64,000 bases of DNA from Cricetomys ansorgei (Eukaryota; Chordata; Mammalia; Rodentia; Nesomyidae). The stretch covers positions 2,833,501-2,897,500 of the forward strand of contig JAMJFZ010000818.1 in the NCBI GenBank assembly GCA_026225945.1. The letters run 5' to 3'. Under the pieces are notes generated by a model that was not told where the DNA came from, did no database searches, and saw only the letters and a list, made by a program, of their open reading frames with translations. Position numbers and translations under genes: made by a program. Of this stretch, positions 1-10,365 are shown in pieces (the first letter of the stretch is position 1; each line of letters begins with the position of its first letter).

Positions 1-1029
1 GGAAATAATCGTAAAACAAGTGTTTGAGGCAGCCTCCTGTCAGAGGGGCGTTCCATCACAGCCGAACACTCAGCAGTGACCTCACAGGCAGCCGCAGCTG
101 ATGCAAAGCCTCCCCAAAGAGGTCAGGGATGTGCGCCGTCGGCCTGAGCCCAGCCCTTGCAGATGGATAACTATCCATCTTACTCTCAAACTCAGGAAGC
201 GCCTCTACCCCCAGCACTTCTGTCAATAACTCATCCTGGGAGCTTAATAACATTTCCTTGCAGGAAGTCCTTCCCCTCATCCTAGCTAAGTCTTTCCTGC
301 TGTCCTGTCACCTGAATGAATGGCTCTCCCCCCGCCCCTACTCTTCAGAGTCAAGGGCCAAGAGTGAGGCGCAGGGCAGGGGCCACATGGACCGTGTGCA
401 GTGTTTCAGTTTGCTCTGGGTAGTGGCGGTGCCCGCAGGACCCTGGCATGGAGGTGACTGGCCATCTGTCACAGCTGGAGATGGCTGAGGCTGATGTCTG
501 CGGCATAGCTGCAGCTCGCGGGGTCTCCAGGGACCCCCCACTTGCCCATTCCCAAGGCTGGATGCTTCACTCTGCGTCAGCACTGCTCCCCGGCCTCCTT
601 CCTGTCATATTTTATGCATCGTGATGGTCACTCCAGCCAAGATTGATGGGATTCATATCCTTTCAAGCTGCAGGAAAACGAGGAAGTCAGGAAATGCCAG
701 GGAAAGGGGGACCCAGGATCACAGAGAGGGGGTGCGGAAGTGAGTCCCAGAAACAGGCAAGCATTTATCTGTTCATGGATTCACGCCACTGGGGCCTGGA
801 CTCCTCTACCACTGCGAGGGAGGGAGCAAGCAGGTTCCTTCCAGAACCTTCTCTTCTCAGCCGAGTGTGGGGTACAATGCCAGCAAACCTGATACGATAA
901 ATGGGAGTCCCAGGCAGGATTGAACCCTGTTGATTCTGATCCTAAGTAAAGGTCTTGGGATGCACTGGCATCCAGAAACCACAAGGCCCTCAGGATGTGG
1001 CCACTGGGGACAGACAGGCAGGTCTGTGA
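1..1029. other. Single-copy DNA, no gene seen
   Basis: No recognisable repeat or convincing coding frame. The stretch holds one short perfect inverted repeat (arms 161-169 and 172-180). Faint MIR-like wording near 870-920 is too weak to call. Confidence 0.5.
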
Positions 1030-1130
1030 TTCTTACCTCATTCAGCCTTAGGTGTCTTATCTGGGGGACTGATAATGGCATTTTCTTTGTAGGAGTTAGA
1101 CATGCAATTAAGGAAATGTGGCATGCAAAA
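1030..1130 (+). mobile_element. Possible MIR fragment
   Basis: The order 'cctcatt...cttatctgggggactgataatgg' followed by a degenerate 'aattaaggaaatgtggcatgc' follows the MIR core and 3' part, but divergence is high. It lies just upstream of a clearer MIR. Confidence 0.35.
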
Positions 1131-1159
1131 GACTCCAGGCCAGATCACACGGGGTAAAT

Positions 1160-1325
1160 CCGCTGCTGTGTGACGTTAAGTGAATCACTTAATCTCTCTG
1201 TGCCACCATGTTTACATCCTGAAAATGGTGAGGATCCTAGGAAGACCAGCACCCTTACAGAGCTGACGTGAGTTAGCACATGTGTGGCACTCAGAGATGG
1301 GGCCAGGACCCGGTAAATATTGACT
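1160..1325 (+). mobile_element. MIR SINE
   Basis: The MIR core is readable: 'gctgtgtgacgttaagtg', 'cacttaatctctctgtgcc', 'tgaaaatggtgagga', then 'gtgagttagcacatg' and 'gtggcactcaga'. MIRs predate placental radiation, so this is an old, immobile copy. Confidence 0.8.
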
Positions 1326-1800
1326 TGAGTTTGCCATGCATATGAATTCAACACGTGAAGACATGACTGGGTATACTAAGTGGTGTCTAACAATTTCAAG
1401 ACAATATTGAACCCCGGGGATTAGGTCGGGACAGATTGGTGGATTCATAGCTCTAGCTTATCCAGGGAAGTGTAGACATGCATAAAAACACACCAACACA
1501 TGTAATATGTATGCATTTCCTCATATGTCCACTAGCCCTCCATCGAAACGAAAGCATAAAAATCATTTAAAAATAAAAATTCAGAATTGGAGCTGTACGG
1601 CCAAATTGCTCAGTAATTCTTGGATCCACGACAGGCATCTCTGTCTGCAGCTGTGGAGTAGGTCCCCTAAGAGTTGGTGTGGTTACGTGAGATAAAATGT
1701 GTGAGGCTCTGAGGATGTCTGGCCAATGCTACACCCCTGACACAACGATTTTAGTGACAAAATTCATGGTTGGCAACCAGCTCTGTTTCTTTTGAGGAAT
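1326..1800. other. Single-copy DNA, no gene seen
   Basis: AT-leaning sequence with A-rich patches near 1556-1580. No element or coding signal was recognised. Confidence 0.45.
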
Positions 1801-1945
1801 GTGGCCGTAGGACAGTCACCTCTCCTTTCTCAGCCTCGTATTTCTGTTATTTTATCACATGCAATTATAAGGTCTAATGTGTATGATTGGGGAAGAGATG
1901 AGTAAAATAAAACTGTATCAGTGGGCACTCGGTTCATGGTAAGTA
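1801..1945 (+). mobile_element. MIR SINE abutting the CAT/CAC array
   Basis: Diverged MIR: 'acctctcctttctcagcct', then 'agatgagtaaaataaaactg' and 'cagtgggcactc', ending 'catggtaagta'. The 3' end of the MIR consensus runs straight into the trinucleotide array, which suggests the array grew from the MIR tail. Confidence 0.65.
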
Positions 1946-2705
1946 ACCACCACCATAACCGTTACCATCACCACCATCATCACCATCACCATCACCATCA
2001 CCATCACCATCACCACCACCATCATCATCATCACCATCACCATCATCATCACCACCATCACCATCATCATCATCACCATCATCATCACCATCATCATCAT
2101 CACCACCACCACCATCATCACCATCATCACCATCATCACCATCATCATCACCATCACCATCATCATCACCACCACCATCATCATCACCATCACCATCATC
2201 ACCATCATCACCATCATCACCATCATCACCATCATCATCATCACCATCACCATCATCATCACCACCACCATCATCATCACCATCACCATCATCACCATCA
2301 TCACCATCATCACCATCATCATCATCACCATCACCACCATCATCACCATCACCATCATCATCACCCATCATCATCACCATCACCATCATCATCATCACCA
2401 TCACCACCATCATCACCATCACCAATCATCATCACCATCATCATCACCATCATCACCATCACCATCATCATCATCACCATCATCACCATCATCACCATCA
2501 CCATCATCACCATCATCACCATCATCACCATCATCACCATCATCATCACCATAATCACCATCACCATCATCACCATCATCACCATCACCATCATCACCAT
2601 CATCACCATCACCATCATCACCATCATCATCACCATCATCACCATCATCACCATCATCATCACCATCATTGCCATCATCATCACCATCATCACCATCATC
2701 ATCAC

Positions 2706-2743
<38 letters not shown>
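1946..2743. repeat. CAT/CAC trinucleotide array with higher-order units
   Basis: About 800 bp made almost wholly of CAT and CAC triplets. It has higher-order structure: a 93-bp block beginning CACCACCACCAT at 2167 recurs at 2260 in slightly shortened form, with a related 66-bp block at 2101-2166. The 3' end (2707-2740) is pure CAT. Read in frame it would give a long His tract, and Met/Val or Asp/Gly on the other strand; this is a by-product of the 3-bp period, not a gene. Confidence 0.97.
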
Positions 2744-3060
2744 CTTATAATCTCACTGTCACCACACTTGGGTCAGGAGGGCTGTCATCCAAGCTCCAGA
2801 TGAGAACTCGGTTCATCAAGATGGAAGCAGGTGCCGGTAGAAGTCTAGAGGAGGTCAGAAAGCCCCTGCCTCTGTGGTGTCCTCAGCCCATACAGCCCCC
2901 CACAGCTTCTTCGTACTTCAGTCTAAATGATTCCAAGGAAAGAAAGCTAAGAGAAAAAGTGACCTAACAACCCTCGGGACAAGGTGACATACCACTCATC
3001 TCCTCTGTTCTCTGTGGGAACCCACAAGCCCCATTCAACAACTGTACAATAGCTATCCTG
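2744..3060. other. Single-copy DNA
   Basis: Nothing recognised. 'actcggttcat' occurs on both sides of the array (1928 and 2806), probably by chance. Confidence 0.4.
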
Positions 3061-3061
3061 G

Positions 3062-3170
3062 GGCTGGGGGAATGGCTCAGTAGGCAAAGTACTTAATGCT
3101 CAAGCAGAGGGTAAGAGTTTGGATATCAGGAACTCCAATAAACGCTAGGTAGGCATGGTGGTTGCCTGTG
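3062..3170 (+). mobile_element. B4-type SINE, 5' fragment
   Basis: The tRNA-like head 'ggctgggggaatggctcag' is followed by 'caaagtacttaatgctcaagc' and 'gtaggcatggtggttgcctg'; the copy stops where the B1-like body would continue. Confidence 0.6.
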
Positions 3171-3239
3171 TTTGTTGAGTGAATATTCTCAGCCTTTCTG
3201 TTCTTTGAGCACTGTAAGAGGCGACAGGTGAGTCTAACA

Positions 3240-3415
3240 CTACTAATTTTAAGTGACAGAGAGCCATCTTCTGAGTGCCTATCCATTGCTGCCCTCAGTA
3301 TGTAGATAAGGAAATTGAGGCTCAGAGGCGTGAGGTCACAAGCCCGTGATCACTGAACTTGAGAAGAGCAGAGGCAGCCTTCAACCCCCACGCTGTTTAC
3401 ACCCTTCCCTATCCT
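3240..3415 (-). mobile_element. MIR SINE
   Basis: Antisense MIR hallmark 'aaggaaattgaggctcagag' followed by 'gaggtcacaagcc' and a degenerate 'gcagaggcagccttcaaccc'. Confidence 0.75.
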
Positions 3416-4215
3416 GGCTGACCTAGTCCTTACCCAAGTGTCTCGAACATCACCAGACACACAGAGGATGGTTCGTAACAGCCTCCTGAACGAATAAGCA
3501 ACTGTCAGGGACCATCTGCAGGAGTCTCCCTGGGAATATCCATCTTTTTCTACTTTCTACCGAGTGGAAGCCTCTTTCCTCGCCAGCTCCCCAGGGCCCC
3601 TTAAAACACCAGGAGGAGGCAGCAGCTCTCAGGCAGAGGAGCCAGCTAGCCTCGGGAGATTAACATCTGTACGTGTCGGAGCACCTTCCTCCTCTGCTCA
3701 GAGCCCCCGAGCCATCATGACTTCTTCAAGTGAGAAGTCACTTCATGGTCTCAGTATCGGCTTCTGCACCTGGCGAGGAGCCCGTGGCCACCTGCCTCAT
3801 TTCCTTTACAAGGTTAAGTGGAGCTAAATTGAAAAGCTGTTTAAGCAAGCGAGCCAGGAATCCAAAGGTCAAGAGTTCGAATCCAGATGCCGCCATTTGT
3901 CTGCCTTGTAAACTCCGAGGGAGAGAATCTTCCAGAATCTGAAGCCCAGGAAGATAGGATGTCAATATGCATAGTACTAAAACGTGCACTTTACAGATCT
4001 TGTGGGGTGTTTTGGATGTTGTTAATGACACACTCTCGTTGAATAAATGGAAATGATTCATACTCTTTGTTTTGTACTAAGATGCCACGAATTTAAAAAG
4101 TACTTTTGTTCAGGGAAGTGGAAGGCAGACAGCTTCACCATGCATGGTGACTAATACACAGTGAAACTTCAGAAACAAGTGGGGAAAGGAAGGTTATTTG
4201 GCATCAAGATAGATA
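3416..4215. other. Mostly single-copy DNA
   Basis: Weak MIR/L2-like wording at 3450-3500 ('cagacacacagagg...ctgaacgaataag') and 3865-3960 ('gagttcgaatccagatgcc') could not be confirmed. No coding signal. Confidence 0.4.
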
Positions 4216-4220
4216 GCCAC

Positions 4221-4312
4221 AGGCTAGGGTGTGGCTCAGTGGAAGAGCATTTGCCTAGCATAGACAAGGTCCTGGGTTCTAATCCCACCACCACAGAGAG
4301 GAAGGGGGAAGG
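4221..4312 (+). mobile_element. ID SINE
   Basis: tRNA-Ala/BC1-like element with an A-box-like 'gtggctcagtgg', 'agcatttgcctagca', and a B-box-like 'gggttctaatccc', ending in a purine-rich tail. ID elements are rodent-specific pol III retroposons. This is a repeat, not a tRNA gene. Confidence 0.85.
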
Positions 4313-4804
4313 AAGGTGGGCCATTGTAATTATTGTGAAAAAATGTCAATTCACTTTTTAAATATTAAAAAAAAAAGAGCTGAGTAAACACGGAAGACAG
4401 GGAGCACTTCAAATGGGAAAATGCTCTCTTGTCATAAAGCTAAGTCTCAGAGAAGTCAGCCACCTACCTTAAGTCACAGCCAATAATGCTCAGCTCTGCT
4501 TTTCATTTTATTTTGTCCTGCTTTCCATTGTTTGTTTTTACTTCTCTATATTTATTTTTAGTTAGCTTTTGCTTTTAACTGTTTCTGTAGTTAGGTCTTA
4601 AGCTAGATCTCTGCTGTGGAGGAAAAGACACCCTCCATTATTTGGCTGCCCAGGGATGATGGGTTGGTCTATTTTCTAGTATGTACCAACCCTACACAGC
4701 TGGAAGTGCCTGCCTGGAGAACCCTAAGAAAATATATTCTTTCATTAGTGTGGGGGGTGGGGCAGAGCTCAACCTCAAGTGTTGTTACTTAGGAGTCATC
4801 CCAC
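4313..4804. other. AT-rich single-copy DNA
   Basis: Includes an A run near 4365 and T-rich DNA at 4500-4590. No gene or named repeat recognised. Confidence 0.4.
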
Positions 4805-5015
4805 ATTATATTTTTAAATTATGTGTGCATGTGTATATCTGTGTGGGTGTATGCACAAGAGTGCAGGTACCCATAGAGTCCAGCAGAGGGCATCAGAGTC
4901 TCCTGGAGCAGAATTTACAGGTGATTGTGAACCACTAAAGAGGTGTGAGGAACCAAACTTGGGTTCTTTAGAAGAGCAGTTTGCACTCTTAACCACTGAT
5001 CTGTCTCTCCTGACC
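4805..5015 (-). mobile_element. B3 (B2-family) SINE
   Basis: Nearly full antisense copy: 'gtgcaggtacccatagag', 'cagcagagggcatcagagtc', 'tgattgtgaaccac', 'gaagagcagtttgcactc', and the tRNA-like head 'ccactgatctgtctctcctg' at the right end. Confidence 0.9.
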
Positions 5016-5228
5016 TCACTGCGTGTTTTTAGAACAGGGTCTCTCACTGGCCTGGAACCCCCAAGTCAGCCTAGGCTTGCCAGCCAGCATGCATGGGGGG
5101 AATCCTCTGTCTTCATCTACCTAGTGCTGGGATTGCAAGCTTGTGCCACCACATCTGGACTTCTGTGGACTCTGGGGAACAGACTCGGGTCCTTATGCTT
5201 GCTTTTCGTGCACTTTACTCACAGATTC
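5016..5228 (-). mobile_element. B4-type SINE, interrupted by URR1
   Basis: Antisense body 'acagggtctctcactggcct', 'agtgctgggattgcaagc', then head sequence 'gactcgggtccttatgcttg' and 'gtgcactttactcac'. It stops where the head's last 25 bases should be, exactly at the start of URR1. Confidence 0.8.
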
Positions 5229-5440
5229 CAGCAGTTCCCAACCTGTGGGTCATGACCCCTTTGGGGATCAAATAACCCTTTCACAGGGGTCACCTAAGAC
5301 CATCCACATACATTACAATTCGCAACAGTAGCAAAGTTACAGTTACAAAGTATCAACAAAACTGATTTTACGGTTGGGGCCATCACAACATGAGGAATTG
5401 TACTAAAGGGTTGCACCATTAGGAAGGTTGAGAACCACTC
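5229..5440 (+). mobile_element. URR1 hAT-Charlie-type DNA element, copy 1
   Basis: Non-autonomous rodent DNA element. The left terminal repeat 'cagcagttcccaacctg' is mirrored by 'aggttgagaaccact' at the right end. The inside reads 'gtcacctaagaccatc', 'gcaacagtagcaaagttac' and 'acaacatgaggaatt'. No clean 8-bp target duplication is visible here. No transposase is encoded. Confidence 0.9.
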
Positions 5441-5454
5441 CTAACCCCTCTTTC

Positions 5455-5580
5455 TTTGTTTCTGCGACAGTATCTTTCTATGTAGCCTTAGCTGACCTTG
5501 AACTTGAGATTCTCCTGCCTCAACTTCCTGAGTGCTGGGATTATTAGGCGCTCACCAGGCGTTCATTAGGCGTTCACAGG
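5455..5580 (-). mobile_element. Old B1-like SINE (PB1D/B1F type)
   Basis: Antisense 'cgacagtatctttctatgt', 'tgaccttgaacttgagatt', 'ctcctgcctcaacttcctga' and 'gtgctgggatta'. The end holds a small triplication of 'aggcg(c/t)tca'. Confidence 0.75.
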
Positions 5581-6569
5581 TTCCCCTAAAAGATCCTTGA
5601 ACTCATACCCTATGGGTGGAGAAGCTATTGTTAGCGTAAAATCGCTATCATTGTCAGCTCGTGGTATTTGCTGGGGGTGGGAAGTAGGAGCATGGTGTCA
5701 AGCGTGCTGTAAACTCTGTGTCTGAAATGGGATCTGAGTTCTATAGAGAAGCACAGCTTGCAAGAACTGAACAACTGAACACCCCACCCCCACCCCCAAG
5801 ATCTCCTGCTCCAAAACTCCCAGTTCAAACACACATCATGAGTCAAAAGGCTGAGCAAGATGGAGCTATACAGTGATGGGTCTGAGCATCACACTGTGAT
5901 AGATTCATAGAAAGAACCTCCAGTAATTGGCTCTGACTCAGTTAAAGGCCCTTGTCAGCCGTGGACCCCTCAGAAGGGCCACTCTGGAATGAATTTTGAC
6001 TCTCGCTGTCTGACTGGCAGTCTTGGGCCTTCTGACCAGCCATGTCCACAAGGAGATTCTCTCAGGGGCAATGGTGGCATGGCGCCTCCCAGGTAGAGGC
6101 CCCCAGAGGGATCGCTTCTCCCTTCCACCTTCATGACTTGGCTGTGTTTACTCTGCTTGCAAAACGGCTTCCTGTTTCCAAGAGGAATGAGGTTTTTAAA
6201 GGCTTATAAATGGGATTCAAAAGGCTTTTTGGACATCAAATGACTCATAAAAAAAAAAAAGGAATGTCTCAACAATTTTAGTGTGCGTGAATGGAAACCA
6301 TGCAGTGTGCGCCTCCCACGTGTCTGTGCACCAACGCAGCCTGTAAAGAGGCAGGGGTAGAGGGTGAGGTGGGTCTCTCCGGACCCGAGGTGTGCGTGTG
6401 TTCAAAGTCCAAAGACATGGTGGCTTTTATCGTAGCCAAGAGCATATTTGACTAAAGAGGTCGCCCTGAGCTAACTTCTGCAAGGTGAGTAAAGGCAAAG
6501 GCTCCTGCACACATCTGAAGTCTGTGCTGTTTGGTTAATCGTTGTCTGACTATACCACAATGTTTTCTT
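5581..6569. other. Single-copy DNA, no gene seen
   Basis: About 1 kb without a recognisable repeat apart from an A12 run near 6250. Short open frames lack codon bias or splice context. Confidence 0.5.
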
Positions 6570-6793
6570 TGAGACAAACCTGTGGGTCTTGACCCCTTGG
6601 GGAGGGGGCGTCAAATGACTCTTTCATAGGGGACCTAAGATCATCTGCATGTCAGATATTTATGCTACGATTCGTAACAGTAGCAAAATTTCAGTTATGA
6701 AGGAGCAGTGAAAGTCATTTTATAGTTGGGGGTCACCACAATGTGAGGAACTATATTAAAGAGTCACAGTATTAGGAAGGTTGAGAACCGTTG
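6570..6793 (+). mobile_element. URR1 DNA element, copy 2
   Basis: Internal landmarks match copy 1: 'gacctaagatcatctgcat', 'cgtaacagtagcaaaatttc', 'gtcaccacaatgtgaggaac', ending 'aaggttgagaaccgttg'. The left terminal repeat is degraded, so this copy lost its 5' terminus. Confidence 0.9.
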
Positions 6794-6799
6794 TTTTAG

Positions 6800-7003
6800 A
6801 CTGTGTCCTGTGTAACCCAGACTTGCCTGAGACTCTGTGTTGCTGTGGATGACCTTGAACTCCTGATCCTCCTGCCTCCACCTTCCCAATGCTGGGATTA
6901 CAGGCAAGTATCACCACTCGTTTATGCAGTGCTGGGAACTGAACCCACAACTCCATGCATGCTAAGTGAATACTCTACCACTGAGACACAATCCCACACT
7001 ATG
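6800..7003 (-). mobile_element. B4 SINE, near full length
   Basis: Antisense B1-like body ('tgaccttgaactcctgatcc', 'aatgctgggattacaggc') joined to an ID-like head ('tgctgggaactgaaccc', 'atgctaagtgaatactctac', 'actgagacacaatccc'). Confidence 0.85.
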
Positions 7004-7027
7004 TGCTCTCCTTATAGCAGGAGATGC

Positions 7028-7195
7028 AGGCTCCTCACCCTTGGCGTGGTTAGCATTTGGGCGGGGCATGCTTTGTGTCCCTAGCTATATTGAGAGCTAT
7101 GGGAAACCAAAGACGACAGCTCTTGTCTCTACCCACTCCAGCTGCACCTTCCCCTCAGATGTGACCACCAAGATGGCCACCTGTGCCTTGGGTGA
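7028..7195 (+). mobile_element. Probable MER20 (hAT-Charlie)
   Basis: Diverged copy: 'ctcacccttggcgtggttag', 'catttgggcggggca', 'tgtctctacccactcc', 'cagatgtgaccaccaagatg'. The order of blocks matches MER20; the inner third is replaced or diverged. MER20 has been reported as a source of enhancers in the uterus; nothing here shows activity. Confidence 0.65.
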
Positions 7196-7545
7196 CTGAA
7201 GAGTCAGTCTCATGGGGGGCCAACACTCTAGAGTCAAAATTCATCATTTTGGAACATTCTAGAGTTGATAACTTTGGGTGAGAGAGTGGAAATGGATAAA
7301 TATGTGACCCTTCTAGAAATAAAACAGAATGAAGCTCTAATATTAATAGAGAAATTAAAACAGAATAGTTCGGCATCTGTGGCTCTGCAGAAGACCTTGG
7401 TAAGTTACAATCGGTAGCGATGACACATCTTTCTTGTTAAAGTCATGTAGAGAGGCCACATAGCCAGCCCCTCGGGCTTGAGTCATAAATATTCCCCACT
7501 GGCTCTTGTTTTGAAGGCTTTCTCCCCAGCCCCAGCGTGCGGCAC
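7196..7545. other. Single-copy DNA
   Basis: AT-leaning. The phrase 'aaacagaat' occurs twice (7322, 7358) in a loose local duplication. Confidence 0.4.
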
Positions 7546-7795
7546 TGTTTTGGTGGCTGTGGGACCATTAGGAGGCAGAGCCTGGCTGGCAGAAGTAGGT
7601 GGCTCATCTTTGAAGGTGAGATCCATCACTGGTGACATCCTACGTCCTACACCGTGCAGATAGGAGCTCCCATCGCCCCTCTTCCCGGACCCGATGGCCT
7701 GCAATCTCTCTGGAACGGTGAGTCGAGTTAAGCCTCTCCTCCGTTAAGGTATTTCTGTCAGACTTTTTGTCCCAGTGACTCACACACCAACCTAT
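7546..7795 (+). mobile_element. Rodent LTR-like element (MaLR/ERVL type), 3' part
   Basis: Reads 'gtgggaccattaggaggc', 'agcctggctggcagaagtag', later 'tggaacggtgagtcgag', 'aagcctctcctccgttaag' and 'tgtcccagtgac'. This is the usual order of rodent MaLR-type LTR ends. Exact family uncertain (ORR1, MT or RMER). Confidence 0.6.
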
Positions 7796-8204
7796 ACACA
7801 CCTGTGTGAAACAGAAACTGGACTCTGAAGTTAGCGAAACTAAATTCACACAGGCAGAGGAAGGGTCATGGTCAAGTTTGTGTACTGAGGCATTCATTAA
7901 GTTCCTTCTGGGGCCTAACTGTTCTGTGCTCATCCCCAAATCAGGTCAGCTTCGTGAGCAGTGTAGACAGAAGGCAATACTCTCTCCTCTCTCTTCTCCC
8001 CGCCCGCATACTCACAGAGGGAGTAAAAAAATCGCTACCACCCTGGTTCTCACAAGACTCTGAGTGCAGCGCAGCAGTGTCTGCAGCCTCCCAGGCGTCC
8101 AACCCTCCTGCCTCTGGCGCATCAGGGCAGCCACTCACCCAGGTGTGAAGGAAAATGAGATCTGAAGGCAGCTGCACGTACCCTGCGAACGGAGAGCAAA
8201 CCAG
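7796..8204. other. Single-copy DNA
   Basis: No repeat recognised. The short frames here show no coding evidence. Confidence 0.4.
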
Positions 8205-8790
8205 GACGAGAGCGTCTATAAAACCTGTGCAGTCAAATAGAGGGAGAGATAAACCTTCACGGCCTTTGGTTTGATAACAGATTCTTGGCTGTGACATCAG
8301 AAGCATGAGAAATAGTAACAAAAGTGAACAAATCTGAATTTATCGAAATGAGCGGTTTCTGAGCATCAAATTTCAGTGTTAAAGCATGTGGAAAGATAGC
8401 CTGTACAAACATGTCTGTGATAAGAGCTGGTGTCCAGAATATATCATATAAATGACATAGTCTTTATATGTAAGTATACAAAGGAGGAAGTGAGTCAACA
8501 GCAGAAAGACAAATAACTAAAAAAAATTGACCAAAGATTTGAACAGGCACATTCACAAAGACGATAAGTAAACAGCCAATGAGCACACGAGAGTGTTTGA
8601 CATCATCTGTCCCTAGGGAAATGTAAATCACAGAGGCAATGAGATGAGAACCGAGGATGGCTAAGATAGGGGAAGAAGAAAAACAGACAGGGATGTGGAG
8701 AAACCAGGATGCTCCAAGCTGCCTTTCGGAGTGTAAAGTGGTGTGATCACTGTGGGAAACAGTTTGAGAGATCCTTTTAAAAAGAAAAAC
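8205..8790 (+). mobile_element. Old L1 (L1M type), end of ORF2
   Basis: Tracks the 3' end of L1 ORF2 at DNA level: 'cttggctgtgacatcagaag', 'ctggtgtccagaatatatc', 'gatttgaacaggcacattc', 'tagggaaatgtaaatcacag', 'gggatgtggagaaacc', 'actgtgggaaacagtttg'. The frame is broken many times; a dead ancient copy. Confidence 0.85.
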
Positions 8791-8791
8791 A

Positions 8792-9115
8792 TTTCACAGG
8801 GGCTCGGTGAATGAAAGAGCTTGCTGAACAAGCCAGATGATCCGAGTTCAATCCCCAGAATCCAAAGGCAGGGAAGCCCTTCAGAAATTCTAGCTCCAGA
8901 AAGCGAAGACATGGGATGCCCAGAGCAAGCTGGTAAGTAAGACTAGACATATCGATGAGCTCTGCGTTTGACTTAGAGACCCTGCCTCAACGAGGAAGGA
9001 AGAGAGAGTGATCAACGAAAATCCTGACATAAAACCTCAGGCCTCCACATGCACACACATCTGCACTCTCACCTATGCCTACCCGCACATGCGCCGCACA
9101 CACAGATACACAAAC
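8792..9115 (+). mobile_element. B4-type SINE inserted at the L1 end
   Basis: Head 'caggggctcggtgaatg', 'agagcttgctgaacaagcc', 'gagttcaatccccagaatcc'; body 'gagaccctgcctcaacgagg'; CA-rich tail 'ggcctccacatgcacacac'. Confidence 0.75.
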
Positions 9116-9769
9116 CTAGGAAAAGGGAGAAAAGAAGAAAACACTCGTAAATGAGTGAATGCGGTTAATTGTGTGCCATTGGAATTAATGTGTGCGTGTG
9201 TTCGTCACATGAAATGGCTATCTTATTCCATACCGTCTTGTTCTGCCAAGCAGGAAATATTAAAACTCATAAAAAATGTTTTCCAAGCAGAATGTCTCAA
9301 ATTGGGGAATAATGACATTAATTTGGAGCTGAATGATGCAAACCAAGGCTATCTGGTAAATTTCATGGCAGTGAGGAACCAGGAGGAAGCCAGGACAATT
9401 GGTCAACAGGGGATTTCTGCTTTGTAGCACTTCCTTGTTCCTTAATCATGGTATTAATAACGTCAAACACTGAAGCAGGCGTACTGCAGAGGTTACGTCA
9501 TGCCGCCCTCCCAAAAAACGTTGACCTTAGACCCATTTCACTGACAAAGAAACTGCCCTCAGAGAGCCATCAGGCGCCATGTTCTAAGGGAGGAAATGAA
9601 ATCCGCCGTCCGGTATTGCAAGCGAGTATCACAACCCGAGCAATTGTATTGCAGTCTGAGGTCAGACCCGTTCTCGTTCCCACTTGTCTGATGACATCAT
9701 TAAAGGCAAGAGACACCCTTTTTGCCTCAGCGAGTCATTGTGTAATGTGATCTGGTCACTCCTGGCCAC
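9116..9769. other. Single-copy DNA, no gene supported
   Basis: Repeat-poor and AT-leaning. A 90-codon open frame at 9155-9427 has no recognised domain, no splice context and no codon bias I can see. Faint MIR-like wording at 9520-9600 is not callable. Confidence 0.45.
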
Positions 9770-9890
9770 CTAGGGCTGTAAAGTTATTGAAATAAAATAA
9801 GAAAACTTTAATTTTTCCCAATCACTCAGCTGTGTCACCTGTGGCTAGTGTCTGCCATATTGGCTCTCTCCACTGTAAAACACCCCACCG
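9770..9890 (+). mobile_element. Possible ancient hAT-type MITE
   Basis: A run of A/T ('gaaataaaataag...ctttaatttttccc') precedes 'cacctgtggctagtgtctgc' and 'catattgg', like the ends of old mammalian hAT elements that read 'acatgtggctagtggctacc'. Confidence 0.4.
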
Positions 9891-10039
9891 TTATAAAACC
9901 TACCAGGACTTGTCATCGCCCAGATACGCTCTGCCTCCAGGATTGTGACGTTAGCTTGACACTCCCCACTAAGACTGTACCATCGGTACCATCCCACGTC
10001 TCGGTAGATCATTGTGTACAGCTCTTGTCTAAAACACCC

Positions 10040-10365
10040 AGGCTGAAGCTGAAGAGGTAGCTCAGTTTGTTAAGTGCTTACCGCATGTGTGAAGATCAGA
10101 GTTTGGATATCAGTCACCCCCAGAGAAGACTGAGCTCTGTGGAGGCAGGGACAGGCAGATCCTGATCCCAGGAACTCAGTGGCCCCACAGCCTAGTGGGA
10201 TAGGTAAGCTCAGGTTTGGGAAGAGACTCTATATCAAAAAAAAGAAAAATGTGCAGAGAGAAAGAGAGAGAGAGCGAGCAACCTCTATACAGCCAACCTC
10301 TAGCCTACGTGTGCACACACACCTATGTGTGGGACATGTACACACACACACACACACACACAAAG
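10040..10365 (+). mobile_element. B4-type SINE with CA tail
   Basis: Head 'ggctgaagctgaagaggtag', 'ctcagtttgttaagtgctta'; body 'ggaggcagggacaggcagat', 'gactctatatcaaaaaaaag'; tail of GA then a (CA) run at 10338-10362. Confidence 0.8.

Noticed and set aside
1921..2967. 348-codon frame with a very long His tract
   Set aside because: It is the CAT/CAC array read in frame. Antisense frames are equally open (Met/Val, Asp/Gly), as expected from a 3-bp period, and the flanks have no coding signal.
4221..4312. tRNA-like sequence with A and B boxes
   Set aside because: It is an ID SINE; it lacks a foldable full tRNA and has a purine tail.
9155..9427. 90-codon open frame in single-copy DNA
   Set aside because: No recognised domain, no splice or promoter context, and one frame of this size is expected by chance.
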